This document shows positions 1-7,483 of a stretch of 64,000 nucleotides of DNA, in pieces. Made by a program: the position numbers and the translations under genes. The DNA is from an uncultured Pseudomonadales bacterium (lineage in GTDB: Bacteria > Pseudomonadota > Gammaproteobacteria > Pseudomonadales > Azotimanducaceae): the NCBI GenBank assembly GCA_938017975.1, contig CALIKQ010000057.1, positions 1 through 64,000 of the forward strand, read 5' to 3'. Position 1 is the first letter of the stretch. Each line of letters opens with the position of its first letter. The notes under the pieces were generated by a model. That model did not search any database. It worked only from the letters and a program-made list of their open reading frames with translations, and was not told the origin of the DNA.

Positions 1-588
1 GGAAAGCAAGTTTTCCCCCGATTCGAAGTCTGTTTCGAGGCGTTAAATCGGGTTGAGTTTGATGAGGTTCGAGCCGTTATCCTAGGACAAGACCCCTATC
101 ATGGAATGGGCCAGGCCCATGGATTAGCGTTTTCAGTGCCCAATGGGCGGCCACTGCCGCCGTCTCTAAAAAATATTTTGGCAGAAGTCCGTGAAGACCT
201 TCGTTTGGACGAGGAAGTATTCAGCCAGGGTGACCTGACGGCCTGGGCCGAGCAAGGCGTGCTTTTATTAAACAGTATTTTGACCGTCGCTGAAGGCCAA
301 GCCCATGCTCATCGAGGGTTTGGCTGGGAGGCTTTTACAGATCTGGTGATTGCGAAGTTGGGAGAGCGGATTCAACCGCTTGTTTTCATGTTGTGGGGCA
401 ACGCAGCACTGCAAAAAAAAGCCCTCATTACTGGCGCTCAGCACTTGGTGCTTACAGCACCGCACCCTTCGCCCTTGTCGGCTTATCGCGGATTTTTTGG
501 TTGTCGTCATTTCTCACGCTGTAATGAATTTCTGGAGGCCAGCGGAATGTCGCCAATTGACTGGTCGTTGCAAGAGGAGAAAGGCTAG
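1..588 (+). CDS. ung: Uracil-DNA glycosylase, 3' part (5' end outside window)
   Basis: Family 1 uracil-DNA glycosylase, which removes uracil from DNA as the first step of base excision repair. The reading frame is open from base 1, so the gene starts upstream of the window; the first in-frame ATG at 106 lies inside the gene. The catalytic water-activating motif GQDPYHG is encoded just before that ATG (about bases 88-108), followed by GQAHGLAFSV. The C-terminal DNA-intercalation motif HPSPLSAYRGFFGC is intact. It ends convergently with ygfZ. Identification is firm; only the N-terminal residues are missing because of the window edge. Confidence 0.97.
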   Translation, partial: GKQVFPRFEVCFEALNRVEFDEVRAVILGQDPYHGMGQAHGLAFSVPNGRPLPPSLKNILAEVREDLRLDEEVFSQGDLTAWAEQGVLLLNSILTVAEGQAHAHRGFGWEAFTDLVIAKLGERIQPLVFMLWGNAALQKKALITGAQHLVLTAPHPSPLSAYRGFFGCRHFSRCNEFLEASGMSPIDWSLQEEKG

Positions 589-724
589 CGCAGGGCGTCC
601 GAACTGTTGCTACGCTTACCGATAGAGACTGAACCATTTATTAGATCGCTTCGCTCAACTGTCGCTGGGTAAGAGCGCTACGTTTAACTGACACGGAAAC
701 AACCCGGGTTCGATCCGTTCATTG

Positions 725-745
725 AACCGGCTTTGGTGCGGTTTT
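725..745 (+). terminator. Weak hairpin, possible terminator of ung
   Basis: A 5-bp stem, AACCG (725-729) with CGGTT (739-743), ends in a short T run in the 165-bp gap between convergent ung and ygfZ. Position and T run fit a weak intrinsic terminator for ung. The stem is short, so this is tentative. Confidence 0.3.
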
Positions 746-753
746 GGATCTGA

Positions 754-1569
754 TCAAAGGCGAATTGTCAGGACCGCAGTGTCACTGTGAATAGGCTGCT
801 CGCGTACGGTTGAGTCGACGATGGCGGCGCAAAGTGCGCCGGTCTTAGTTTGAATTGACGCAACGATTTCTCCGCAGAGGGTATTGTCCTCTGTATAGAC
901 CTGCTGGCCAGGGTAACTCTCGCCGTCAGCCTCGCCATTGATCAAGACTTTCTTAGGTTTGCCGCGATACTGCACCCGCGCGATGATTTCTTGCCCGAGA
1001 TAACAACCCTTCTGGAAATCCACAGCCCCGTTTGTTGATAAGCCGAGTTCGTAGGGTTGGAATCTCCCGCGCTGAGCCTCATTGATCCACACTAGCCCTT
1101 CTTCGATGTCCTGTTCCTGCCACTGGTTGTCCGATATGGCGGCCCCGAGGACTTGGTTTGTCCATATTTCTTGGCGGGCTGAACGTTGCTCAATAGAAAC
1201 GGTAAATTGATCCGCCAGAGGCGCACAAGACATGACGCCATAGCAATACAGATCACTAGAGCGATCGATCAAAGTTGCTTTTGAAAAAACAATATAGTGT
1301 TGCAGGAGTTGGATGATGGGATTCACCATGTCTCGATGCATGCTGATCAACAGGCTCTGGTTTGTTGACTCAGTGAGTTGGTGCTCAGAATCTAGAGCTA
1401 CGATGAATGTCGTCTCGACTCGTCCTTGAATGTTAGTGATGGCCCCAAGGAGGCTCTTTCCCGGCACAAGTGCTTCAAGGTTGCAGGTGCAATAGCCCTG
1501 GAAAAATTTGATGGCGTCGCGACCAGTGATTTCCAGAATGCCCTGTTGTTTCAGTGCAATGACTTCCAT
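754..1569 (-). CDS. ygfZ: Folate-binding tRNA-modifying protein YgfZ
   Basis: YgfZ/GcvT-like folate-binding protein that supports some Fe-S enzymes, such as the tRNA methylthiotransferase MiaB. The family signature K-G-C-[FY]-x-G-Q-E is present as KGCYLGQE in the C-terminal half, with its conserved cysteine. The predicted protein is 271 aa. I chose ATG 1569 because GGAAGG lies 4-9 nt upstream and the homologous N-terminus begins there; the frame stays open to an ATG at 1644. It sits opposite sdhE, a common neighbour in gammaproteobacteria. Confidence 0.93.
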   Translation of the reverse strand: MEVIALKQQGILEITGRDAIKFFQGYCTCNLEALVPGKSLLGAITNIQGRVETTFIVALDSEHQLTESTNQSLLISMHRDMVNPIIQLLQHYIVFSKATLIDRSSDLYCYGVMSCAPLADQFTVSIEQRSARQEIWTNQVLGAAISDNQWQEQDIEEGLVWINEAQRGRFQPYELGLSTNGAVDFQKGCYLGQEIIARVQYRGKPKKVLINGEADGESYPGQQVYTEDNTLCGEIVASIQTKTGALCAAIVDSTVREQPIHSDTAVLTIRL

Positions 1570-2280
1570 GACCCTTCCAGTGTTCCCGCGGAGTGTTTGT
1601 ATCACGTGTCTTTGTGAGCTTTTGAGACGCTCGGTACATAACACTATTGTTTGTTCTCAGACATTAGCTCAGGTTCAGACCAGGGCCGTCATGAGCTCGT
1701 AAGGTTAGTTGAAAAATTGTGAAATGCCAAAGAATAACCGTTGAAATAATCTATCCCACATTGGAATGAAGGCCGCGTGATGTCATGCCCTGCTGATTGA
1801 TTTCTCGCTGATCGTTGGGGACATTGTCTAACCCTTTGATCGAGGAACTCTACGATCGCGTAAACTAAACGTTACGGTAACGTAGGAGAAGAGGTTAGGC
1901 AGGGTTCGAAGGTTTTCTGCATGTCGGATACAAACGCGTCGCATGGCCACAGCCGCGAAGAAGGGGTACGTGATCATGAGTCGACTGCGAACCGTGAAGG
2001 AGTAGGCTGTCGGCGTCCGGGCCGGATGTTGATCAAAGAGCCAAGGTTTGGCGTCCGCGATGGGAAACCGACGCTAGATAAGCCGGCTAAGATAGACGTT
2101 GTGAGGTGCTCGAGGCGGTATAGGAAGTGTGGGTTCATTCCTTCTGGATAAGTTCTCCTCTGCTCGCAGAGGCGGCTGGGATTGTTGGGACGCTAAAGAG
2201 TTGCAATGGCATCCAAAACGCTCGATGAAAGGTCTTAAAAGCAATGTTTTTTGGGCGCACAATAAACGAGGAATTGTAAG
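1570..2280. other. 711-bp gene-free stretch between ygfZ and sdhE
   Basis: No convincing gene. A 76-codon frame at 1921-2151 is Arg/Gly rich with no recognisable domain and is not called. The stretch should carry the divergent promoters of ygfZ and sdhE, but I could not identify convincing -35/-10 pairs. It contains one clean palindrome at 1869-1883, listed separately. It is unusually long for this otherwise compact chromosome. Confidence 0.6.
1869..1883. promoter_or_regulatory. Operator-like palindrome
   Basis: ACGTTAC and GTAACGT form perfect 7-bp arms around a single central G. This is the size and symmetry of a dimeric repressor site. It lies about 400 bp upstream of sdhE and 300 bp upstream of ygfZ in the gene-free stretch. 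The regulator is unknown, and a single occurrence could be chance. Confidence 0.35.
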
Positions 2281-2535
2281 ATGGTAAGAACACCCGAAGA
2301 ACTAAACAGGATACGTTGGCGGAGTCGCCGGGGGATGGCGGAATTAGACCTCCTATTTGTTCCCTTCTTTGAAGAAGTGTTTCCTTTTCTCTCTGAGGCA
2401 CGACAAGGGACGTATGTTCGAATGTTAGCGGAGGAAGACCCGGTGCTCTGGGAATGGTTCAGTGAGCGGACGGAACCCGTGGACGAAGCGTATTTGGATC
2501 TCGTGAGACTGATGTTGCGGCGGGTCCAACCATAG
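2281..2535 (+). CDS. sdhE: FAD assembly factor SdhE
   Basis: Small (84 aa) protein of the SdhE/YgfY/Sdh5 family, which promotes covalent attachment of FAD to the flavoprotein subunits of succinate dehydrogenase and fumarate reductase. The family motif RGxxE appears as RRGMAELD near residues 16-23, preceded by RIRWRS. The rest is the short helical bundle typical of the family. GAGGAA about 8 nt upstream of ATG 2281 is a good ribosome binding site. It is followed by ygfX, its usual operon partner. Confidence 0.95.
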   Translation: MVRTPEELNRIRWRSRRGMAELDLLFVPFFEEVFPFLSEARQGTYVRMLAEEDPVLWEWFSERTEPVDEAYLDLVRLMLRRVQP

Positions 2536-2618
2536 TCGTCTCGTCGGAGGAACCGCAGCTCCATGGGTTTGTATTTGACCTCCGGTTAGGGCCTTCAAAT
2601 TGGGTCGGCTTAACCAAA

Positions 2619-2981
2619 ATGATGGCGGTCGCTATGGGGTTACTGGCAATTACCCTCAGCGATCTAAGGGAAAGTTGTGTCGCTGGATTGTTGAATTTTA
2701 TTGTTTGTATACAGATTTATCGACTCGCTGCCCATTGGTTTTGGCCCTCCCAGTCTCGCGCTGTAAGAGTTCACTTTTTTGCGGGCCTCTATTGGGTAAC
2801 CAACGTTGGAGGACATGAAACGTCTTTTAAACTGGTGAGCTCGGCGACCCTGCCCATTGGGATAGGCCTTAGACTGTACTCACAGCATGCTGGTTACCGG
2901 CGAATTGTGGTGATCCGTGATAGTGTCGATGCGCAATCTTTTCGTCGCGCCAGGGTCTGGCTTCGGTTCGCTTATGCATAG
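2619..2981 (+). CDS. ygfX: YgfX-like inner membrane protein, 5' end apparently frameshifted
   Basis: Resembles YgfX (CptA), the small inner membrane protein usually encoded after sdhE. From ATG 2619 it is 120 aa, with hydrophobic N-terminal segments and the family's C-terminal pattern RDSVDAQSFRRARVWLRF. The conserved frame continues upstream of this ATG and encodes FDLRLGPSNWVGL, typical YgfX N-terminal sequence, but has no ATG, GTG or TTG. A well-placed GGAGGAA (2546-2552) precedes ATG 2563 in another frame. One additional G in the GGG at 2565-2567 would join the two into a 139-aa protein. The 3' end overlaps convergent nadB by 10 nt. It may be a frameshifted gene or a sequence error. Confidence 0.72.
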   Translation: MMAVAMGLLAITLSDLRESCVAGLLNFIVCIQIYRLAAHWFWPSQSRAVRVHFFAGLYWVTNVGGHETSFKLVSSATLPIGIGLRLYSQHAGYRRIVVIRDSVDAQSFRRARVWLRFAYA

Positions 2982-4582
2982 TTGTGCGGGGTTAAAACCG
3001 TCTCGCGCGGCGTCTCTAGGGTGTCAGGGTAGTCAAGATTATAGTGTAAACCGCGGCTTTCTTTGCGCTGAAGCGCGGAGCTGACAATCAGTTCCGCGAC
3101 TTGGACGAGGTTGCGTAGCTCGAGGAGGTCTCGATTGATGGTATGACGCGCATAGTAGTCGTTGATTTCTTGCTGAAGCAGTGAAATGCGCCTTTGGGCT
3201 CTTAGCAGCCGTCGGTTAGAACGCACGATGCCTACGTAGTCCCACATGAGTCGTCTGAGTTCTTCCCAGTTATGAGCAAGAATAACGTCCTCGCCTGATC
3301 GAGACACTTGGCTCGCATCCCAGTCGGGAATGGAATTGGTGGGTGCTTCAATCCGTTGCTCGACGGCAATTGCCTCGGCCGCCGCCCGACCGTAGACCAT
3401 GCATTCAAGCAACGAATTACTTGCCATTCGGTTGGCTCCATGGAGTCCGGTATAGCTAACTTCTCCGACCGCGTAGAGACCTGGTAAATCCGTCTGGCCA
3501 TGTTGATTCGTGATGATGCCGCCACAGGTGTAATGGGCTGCTGGGACAATTGGAATTGGTTCCTTCGTGATGTCGAAGCCGTGGGCGAGACAGCGTTTGT
3601 AAATATTGGGGAAGTGGTTTTTGATCAGCGCGTCATCTTGATGGCTGATGTCGAGCAAAACATAATCGCAGCCGAGCCGTTTCATTTCGAAATCAATGGC
3701 TCGAGCCACGATGTCTCGTGAGGCCAGCTCGCCTCGTGGGTCAAATTGCTTCATAAAAGGGGTGCCATCAGGGAGCAAGAGGCGGGCGCCTTCTCCCCGC
3801 AAAGCTTCGGAAATTAGAAACGATTTCGCCGTAGGGTGGAACAGACAGGTTGGATGAAACTGATTAAATTCCAGGTTTCCGACACGACAACCGGCCCTCC
3901 AAGCCATGGCAATACCATCCCCAGATGCTGTATCGGGGTTGCTGGTGTAGAGATACACTTTGCTGGCGCCGCCAGTGGCGAGCACAACATTCGAGCAAGA
4001 CAAGGTTTGTATCTTCGAAGTGTTGATATCAAGGGTATAGACACCGCGGCAGACTTTACTAGACTCGCCCAGTTGATCACTGGTAATCAGATCGATCGCG
4101 ATCTGATCGCTAAAAATGGTTACGCCTGGTTTTTGATCGAGGGCTTCGGCTAAGCGCTCTGTGATTTCTCTGCCCGTCGCATCGGCGGCATGGATTACCC
4201 TGCGATGACTGTGTCCGCCTTCTTGGGTGAGGTGAAATTCTGATTGTCCTTGGCTATTGATGCGGGTATCAAAGTCCACGCCAAGGGTTACAAGCCAGTC
4301 GATGATCGATGAACTTTGCTCCACCACAAAGGCGACCGTCTCCGGATTACACAATCCGTCTCCAGCGATGAGCGTATCCTTTATGTGGGCTTCGACACTG
4401 TCGTAGTCATCAAGGACCGCAGCGACTCCGCCTTGAGCGTAGTAGCTTGAGCCCTCCAGTGGTGCTTCCTTGCACAGCATTGCGATCGAGAAATCATCGG
4501 GGAGGTTGAGCGCCAAGGTCATGCCAGCGGCGCCGCTGCCGATGATCACGACGTCAAAGTGCGTTTTTGAGGGTTCTGTCAT
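2972..4582 (-). CDS. nadB: L-aspartate oxidase
   Basis: FAD enzyme that oxidises L-aspartate to iminoaspartate, the first step of de novo NAD synthesis. It is 536 aa, close to the E. coli length. Visible motifs are the N-terminal dinucleotide fold GSGAAGMTLAL, the active-site loop SSYYAQGGVAAV, HAADATGREI, FHPTCLF, RGEGARLLLPDG, and the C-terminal FAD/substrate segment YAVGEVSYTGLHGANRMASN. It is transcribed divergently from rpoE, the usual arrangement in gammaproteobacteria. Confidence 0.97.
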   Translation of the reverse strand: MTEPSKTHFDVVIIGSGAAGMTLALNLPDDFSIAMLCKEAPLEGSSYYAQGGVAAVLDDYDSVEAHIKDTLIAGDGLCNPETVAFVVEQSSSIIDWLVTLGVDFDTRINSQGQSEFHLTQEGGHSHRRVIHAADATGREITERLAEALDQKPGVTIFSDQIAIDLITSDQLGESSKVCRGVYTLDINTSKIQTLSCSNVVLATGGASKVYLYTSNPDTASGDGIAMAWRAGCRVGNLEFNQFHPTCLFHPTAKSFLISEALRGEGARLLLPDGTPFMKQFDPRGELASRDIVARAIDFEMKRLGCDYVLLDISHQDDALIKNHFPNIYKRCLAHGFDITKEPIPIVPAAHYTCGGIITNQHGQTDLPGLYAVGEVSYTGLHGANRMASNSLLECMVYGRAAAEAIAVEQRIEAPTNSIPDWDASQVSRSGEDVILAHNWEELRRLMWDYVGIVRSNRRLLRAQRRISLLQQEINDYYARHTINRDLLELRNLVQVAELIVSSALQRKESRGLHYNLDYPDTLETPRETVLTPHNYA

Positions 4583-4689
4583 GTCTGAACTGTCCGTTGG
4601 GTGAGGCTATTTTATAATGGATCGCCGATCGAAGTACGCAAGTCTGATAATATATAGGTCCTGCAAATCGTGAATTTCTTCTCAGAAAC

Positions 4690-4716
4690 GAACCCTTGCA
4701 GATTTTTGGGGTCAAA
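4690..4716 (+). promoter_or_regulatory. Candidate sigma-E-type promoter of rpoE
   Basis: GAACCC (4690-4695) and TCAAA (4712-4716) are separated by 16 nt. They resemble the known sigma-E consensus GAACTT-N16-TCTGA at the conserved positions. Transcription would start about 20 nt before the rpoE start codon. Autoregulation of rpoE by its own product is well established in related bacteria. This is a pattern match only. Confidence 0.45.
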
Positions 4717-4742
4717 TTGAGCAAAAGGGAAAGGGTCGCGTT

Positions 4743-5318
4743 TTGAAACCTGATCAGGAATCCGATCGACGTTTAGTGATGCGCGCCCAGCATGGGGATA
4801 AGCGTGCCTTCGATTTTTTGGTTTTAAAGTATCAGCAGCGCATCGCTCACGTCGTGTCCCGTTTTGTGCGTGACCAAGATGAAGTGGCTGATGTCACGCA
4901 GGAGGCTTTTATTAAAGCTTACCGCGCGTTGGCGAATTTCCGAGGTGACGCTCAATTCTATACGTGGCTATACCGGATCGCGACCAACACCGCCAAAAAT
5001 CACCTGGTCTCGAAGTCTAGAAGGCCGCCAGACACCGATAAAGACATCAACGATGGGGAATTTTCAGAGAATTCCGTTGTCTTAGGGGGGGGAGATCGGC
5101 CCGAGATGCTGCTCGCTAGGGATCAGTTGCAAGCGGTCGTTATGAGCGCACTGGGGGCGCTGCAGGAAGATCTTCGGGTTGCTTTGGTGTTGAGGGAATT
5201 CGATGGTCTCAGTTATGAAGAAATTGCTGTGATAATGGAGTGTCCAGTCGGAACGGTGCGATCGAGGATTTTTAGAGCCAGAGAGGCCATCGAGAAAAAA
5301 ATTGCTGAAATGGGATGA
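4743..5318 (+). CDS. rpoE: RNA polymerase sigma-E factor (RpoE/AlgU)
   Basis: ECF sigma factor of the RpoE/AlgU group, 191 aa, directing transcription of envelope-stress genes. Region 2 carries VTQEAFIKAYRAL and FYTWLYRIATNTAKN. Region 4 carries LREFDGLSYEEIAVIMECP followed by GTVRSRIFRARE, the -35 recognition helix. The start is a TTG with GGGAAAGGG upstream. A TTG start limits translation and may help keep sigma-E below its anti-sigma factor. Normally rseA follows closely; here a 450-bp repeat-rich gap intervenes. Confidence 0.97.
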   Translation: MKPDQESDRRLVMRAQHGDKRAFDFLVLKYQQRIAHVVSRFVRDQDEVADVTQEAFIKAYRALANFRGDAQFYTWLYRIATNTAKNHLVSKSRRPPDTDKDINDGEFSENSVVLGGGDRPEMLLARDQLQAVVMSALGALQEDLRVALVLREFDGLSYEEIAVIMECPVGTVRSRIFRAREAIEKKIAEMG

Positions 5319-5481
5319 CCGAAGTTACAAGGAGGTCTGGTTGTTTAAGGGTTTGAGATGCATAACAGGTTGTGTCGTAAAGTAGGACAAATTCAAAAAG
5401 CACGAACTTAATAGGGCGACCTTAAAAAGCAGGACCTTAAAAATAATCAGGGTGAAGCTAAGAAACCTGAAAGCTCGAGAA

Positions 5482-5572
5482 AAAGAAGCGGAGTAAAGAA
5501 GCGCAATAGAGAAGCGGAATAGAGAAGCGGAATAAAAAAGCGTAATAGAGAAACGCATTAGAGAAGCGAAAT
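5482..5572 (+). repeat. Seven tandem copies of a 13-bp unit
   Basis: Contiguous units starting at 5482, 5495, 5508, 5521, 5534, 5547 and 5560, consensus AGAGAAGCGGAAT. Units 3 and 4 are identical; the others differ at one to four positions. A 13-bp unit is not a multiple of three, so the array is not coding. It lies in the rpoE-rseA mRNA, where it would be a purine-rich, weakly structured stretch. Confidence 0.9.
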
Positions 5573-5580
5573 TAAAAAAA

Positions 5581-5601
5581 GACCAAAGACCAAAGACCAA
5601 A
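5581..5601 (+). repeat. Three tandem copies of GACCAAA
   Basis: Perfect copies at 5581-5587, 5588-5594 and 5595-5601, immediately after the 13-bp array and an A run. The unit is unrelated to the other two arrays in the gap, which suggests repeated slippage events in this region. Confidence 0.85.
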
Positions 5602-5735
5602 GATAGAGCGAGAGAGTGATTGAGGGCGCGAGCGAGCTCTCCAAACTTTTAAAGAGGATTGGCCTGAGTGCGAGTAAGATTGGGCCGGGTGAAAAGTAAG
5701 TTCTACTTCGCTAAAAAGTGAAGTGCGACCAGTGA

Positions 5736-5767
5736 GAGAGCAAGAGAGCAAGAGAGCAAGAGAGCAA
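5736..5767 (+). repeat. Four tandem copies of GAGAGCAA abutting the rseA start codon
   Basis: Perfect 8-bp copies at 5736, 5744, 5752 and 5760; one T separates the last copy from ATG 5769. The array occupies the ribosome-binding region of rseA, where GAGAG is the only Shine-Dalgarno-like element. A change in copy number would leave the last unit in place but alter the leader, so an effect on anti-sigma translation is possible but unproven. Confidence 0.9.
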
Positions 5768-5768
5768 T

Positions 5769-6404
5769 ATGGACTTAGAAGATAAAATCAGGCTGTCTGC
5801 CATGTTCGATGGAGAAGCCACGGACCTCGAGGAACGTCGTTTCTTCCGGGATCATGCTCCTGCGGATTCGGCTCTTGAACTCGCTCGGTGGGAGGCGGTT
5901 AGGCAAGCTCTGCGTGGTAGACAACCCTCATTTATCTCTGACACGCATCAGGTTGCACTGTTTGAAAGTATCCATGAGGCCATCGCCAATGAGGCGCCCT
6001 TGGCTCCCGTCTCCGAACCAAAAACGACGTCTAGACGCCGACCCATGGCATTCGCGGCTGCGGCATCGGTGCTGCTGATGGTCGGAGTCGCATTGATGGT
6101 GCCTGAACTTCAAGATATAGATTCCGTGCAGAACAGAGACGGGGTCGCAATGAACGCGCTTGGGGATGATGCGCGCAAAGTGAGAGACCCGGCTCGAACA
6201 GAAGTGCTCTCTGTTGCTCTGGATCCAAGCAAATTAGGCACTAACGAGCTTGATGAGGTGGATACCAATCCCGATCTCCGCGCGCTGGACGCGGCTGGAA
6301 GAGCGAAGTTACGTGCGTATTTGCAGCAACATGATCGCGTTTCCCAGAGTGGTTCAAGACAAGCGTTTGTTAATTATCCGAATCCGAGAGACGGGGACCA
6401 ATAA
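5769..6404 (+). CDS. rseA: Anti-sigma-E factor RseA/MucA
   Basis: Single-pass inner membrane anti-sigma factor that holds sigma-E inactive until proteolysis by a DegS-type protease and RseP. It is 211 aa. The cytoplasmic N-terminus has the family pattern LSAMFDGEATDLEERRFF. One hydrophobic segment lies at about residues 93-110 (within PMAFAAAASVLLMVGVALMV), and the periplasmic C-terminal part would bind RseB. Its partner protease gene rseP is at 45063-46487. Its ribosome binding site lies in an 8-bp repeat array. Confidence 0.9.
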   Translation: MDLEDKIRLSAMFDGEATDLEERRFFRDHAPADSALELARWEAVRQALRGRQPSFISDTHQVALFESIHEAIANEAPLAPVSEPKTTSRRRPMAFAAAASVLLMVGVALMVPELQDIDSVQNRDGVAMNALGDDARKVRDPARTEVLSVALDPSKLGTNELDEVDTNPDLRALDAAGRAKLRAYLQQHDRVSQSGSRQAFVNYPNPRDGDQ

Positions 6405-6416
6405 GGAACACAAGCT

Positions 6417-7412
6417 ATGTTGGTTCTGCCGACGCAACTCAGAAATCAAAATAGTACCAAACGTTGGTGGTACGCGTTTGCGCTATGTTTGATGATCTGC
6501 GCTGGATCATCGCAAGCTGCGAGCCTTACGAGAACCGATAGTGCGGCATCTGAGCCGCAATCGGCTGAACATTGGTTATCCGCGATGGTTTCTGCTTTTT
6601 CAGAACAGACCTACTCAGGCACTTTCACTTATATCCGGGGCTCAGAATTTACCACGATGCAGATTGCCCACGATGCTCGGAATGGACCGGTGAAAGAGGC
6701 AATTCTTCGGCTCAATGGCCCTAAAATTCAAATCAGGCGGTCAGGAGATGTCATTGTTTGCCATCATGAAGCAGCGAATCCTGGCAGTTTGCGCCATGAC
6801 GTACTTCTCGGACCTTTTAGTCAATCTTTCAATGACTTAATTCAACAGTCCAGTCGATTTTATGAGCTTCGACTTTCAGGTGAGGGTCGAATTGCAAATC
6901 GAAGCGCTGTCCGGCTTTCGATACAGCCTGTCAAGGACGATCGATTTGGGTATTTTTTGTGGATTGATCGAGAGACCGGTTTGCTACTGCAATCCCACTT
7001 GCTTGAGCGCGGACGAGTGAAAGAAGTTTTTTCATTCTCGCAAATAGAATTTGATCAGATATCGGAGGATGCCTTTGCCTCCTTAGATGAAACGCGTACA
7101 GTCAGTCACCGTCTGACCGATGATGTTATCGAAAAGGACGCAAAACCTACCTTTAAAGTTCGATGGTTACCCGCAGGTTTTCGGGTGGTACGGCAAGCTG
7201 GTAATCGGGTACATTTTAGCGACGGACTGGTCAATTTCTCTGTGTTTCTGGAGCCGAAAAAAGGCCTTCCCAATTTAGCAACTCAAGTGCGAGGCCGCAC
7301 GATTGTGACACGGACGCTGAAAAACCAGCAAGGCCAGGTGACGATTATCGGTGGACTACCGGTCGTCACAGCACAGAAACTCGCCGAATCGGTGGAACCG
7401 ATCTTATACTGA
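6417..7412 (+). CDS. rseB: Sigma-E regulatory protein RseB/MucB
   Basis: Periplasmic protein that binds the periplasmic domain of RseA and shields it from cleavage; lipid-like and LPS signals release it in the known system. It is 331 aa with an N-terminal signal segment (YAFALCLMICAGSSQA) and the MucB/RseB N-domain pattern WLSAMVSAFSEQTYSGTF. AGGAACACAAGCT places a ribosome binding site before ATG 6417, 12 nt after rseA. Confidence 0.93.
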   Translation: MLVLPTQLRNQNSTKRWWYAFALCLMICAGSSQAASLTRTDSAASEPQSAEHWLSAMVSAFSEQTYSGTFTYIRGSEFTTMQIAHDARNGPVKEAILRLNGPKIQIRRSGDVIVCHHEAANPGSLRHDVLLGPFSQSFNDLIQQSSRFYELRLSGEGRIANRSAVRLSIQPVKDDRFGYFLWIDRETGLLLQSHLLERGRVKEVFSFSQIEFDQISEDAFASLDETRTVSHRLTDDVIEKDAKPTFKVRWLPAGFRVVRQAGNRVHFSDGLVNFSVFLEPKKGLPNLATQVRGRTIVTRTLKNQQGQVTIIGGLPVVTAQKLAESVEPILY

Positions 7413-7483
7413 ACATCAACCGTAAGTATTCATGGGTGAGCCTGAGAGCTTGCTGGTAATACTTAGCGTTTTGGAGCGGCCTG

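Larger units (their letters stand above)
5319..5768. other. 450-bp repeat-rich, purine-biased gap between rpoE and rseA
   Basis: The plus strand is strongly purine rich across this gap. It contains a strong orphan Shine-Dalgarno sequence (5329-5336), seven 13-bp repeats (5482-5572), three 7-bp repeats (5581-5601) and four 8-bp repeats (5736-5767) ending one base before the rseA ATG. A 91-codon minus-strand frame at 5325-5600 is low-complexity and derives from the repeats, so I do not call it. In most relatives rpoE and rseA are only a few bases apart. Confidence 0.8.

Noticed and set aside
640-745. tRNA-like sequence after ung: a D-arm-like GCTC...GAGC and a T-loop-like GGGTTCGATCC
   Set aside because: The T-stem does not pair, no acceptor stem matches and no anticodon arm folds properly. 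At most a decayed remnant.
1921-2151. 76-codon plus-strand ORF upstream of sdhE
   Set aside because: Arg/Gly-rich with no domain, weak ribosome binding site, and no sign of conservation that can be judged from one sequence.
5325-5600. 91-codon minus-strand ORF rich in Phe, Ser and Leu between rpoE and rseA
   Set aside because: Its composition is the reverse complement of purine-rich repeats. The repeated pattern comes from the 13-bp array and not from a protein.
5482-5767. Repeat arrays as a possible CRISPR
   Set aside because: The units are 7-13 bp and directly adjacent with no spacers, and there are no cas genes nearby.
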